Shown here piece after piece: positions 18,620 through 18,681 of a stretch of DNA of 18,681 nucleotides. Every line of letters begins with the position of its first letter. Within the stretch, counting starts at the first letter, position 1. The position numbers and the translations under genes were made by a program. The notes under the pieces were generated by a model. That model did no database searches and was not told where the DNA came from. It saw only the letters and a list, made by a program, of their open reading frames with translations. Origin of the DNA: Lobulomyces angularis (lineage: Eukaryota > Chytridiomycota > Chytridiomycetes > Lobulomycetales > Lobulomycetaceae); the NCBI GenBank assembly GCA_027604685.1, contig JADHYX010000241.1, positions 1 to 18,681 on the forward strand. The letters run 5' to 3'.

Positions 18620-18681
18620 TTCATTATTTATTTTTTTTATTTTTTTTAATTTTTTTAATTTTTTTTTTTTCTTTTTTTTTT

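Noticed and set aside
1..18681. Mobile elements, CRISPR arrays, tRNA or rRNA genes, bacterial-type operons
   Set aside because: Nothing seen: no terminal inverted repeats with a transposase, no regularly spaced repeats, no cloverleaf-like or rRNA-like sequence. The window is eukaryotic, so bacterial defence systems do not apply.

Overview
This is a eukaryotic nuclear window. It is strongly AT-rich, with long dA/dT tracts in introns and between genes. It is also compact: eleven protein genes that I can model, plus one small probable gene, with spacers of only about 20 to 560 bases. Nearly every gene is broken by short GT-AG introns (35 to 174 nt, mostly 40 to 90), about 49 in all. Every exon join given here was read by hand and keeps the frame. 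Ten of the modelled multi-exon genes end in TAA and one in TAG; none uses TGA. The gene set (a fungal-type secreted endopolyphosphatase, a secreted HExxHGLGF metallopeptidase, an SF3A1 splicing factor, and USP14 and UCHL5 deubiquitinases) points to an AT-rich, probably early-diverging fungus or a close relative. The lineage is an inference.

Layout. Bases 1-2726, plus strand: the end of a cysteine-rich single-pass membrane protein (5' end missing, apparent frame break near base 180), a probable mitochondrial protein of unknown function, and a highly acidic nuclear-type protein. Bases 3058-4366: UCHL5/UCH37, complete in seven exons, starting with an 8-nt coding exon. Bases 4710-4907: a tiny membrane protein. 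Bases 4927-8780, minus strand: the secreted metallopeptidase (six exons) and a UPF0415/DUF1308 (C7orf25-like) protein (six exons). Bases 9041-9329, minus strand: a two-exon 76-aa protein I do not recognise. It diverges from the endopolyphosphatase (9542-11809, ten exons) across a promoter with four TGCGG boxes. Bases 12202-14400, minus strand: a Myb/SANT-like DNA-binding protein. Bases 14604-16592, minus strand: USP14/Ubp6 (ten exons). Bases 17158 to the end, plus strand: SF3A1/Prp21, whose 3' end probably lies outside the window.

Functionally, the window holds both deubiquitinases that dock on the 26S proteasome (UCHL5 and USP14), about 10 kb apart. It also holds two secretory-pathway hydrolases, one U2 snRNP splicing subunit and one likely transcription regulator. 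There is no operon, mobile element, CRISPR array, tRNA or rRNA visible. I found no clear new multi-gene system. The less explained items are the small spliced gene at 9041-9329 with its TGCGG-box promoter, the metallopeptidase's zinc motif, the stop-start overlap ahead of SF3A1, and the membrane protein at the left edge.
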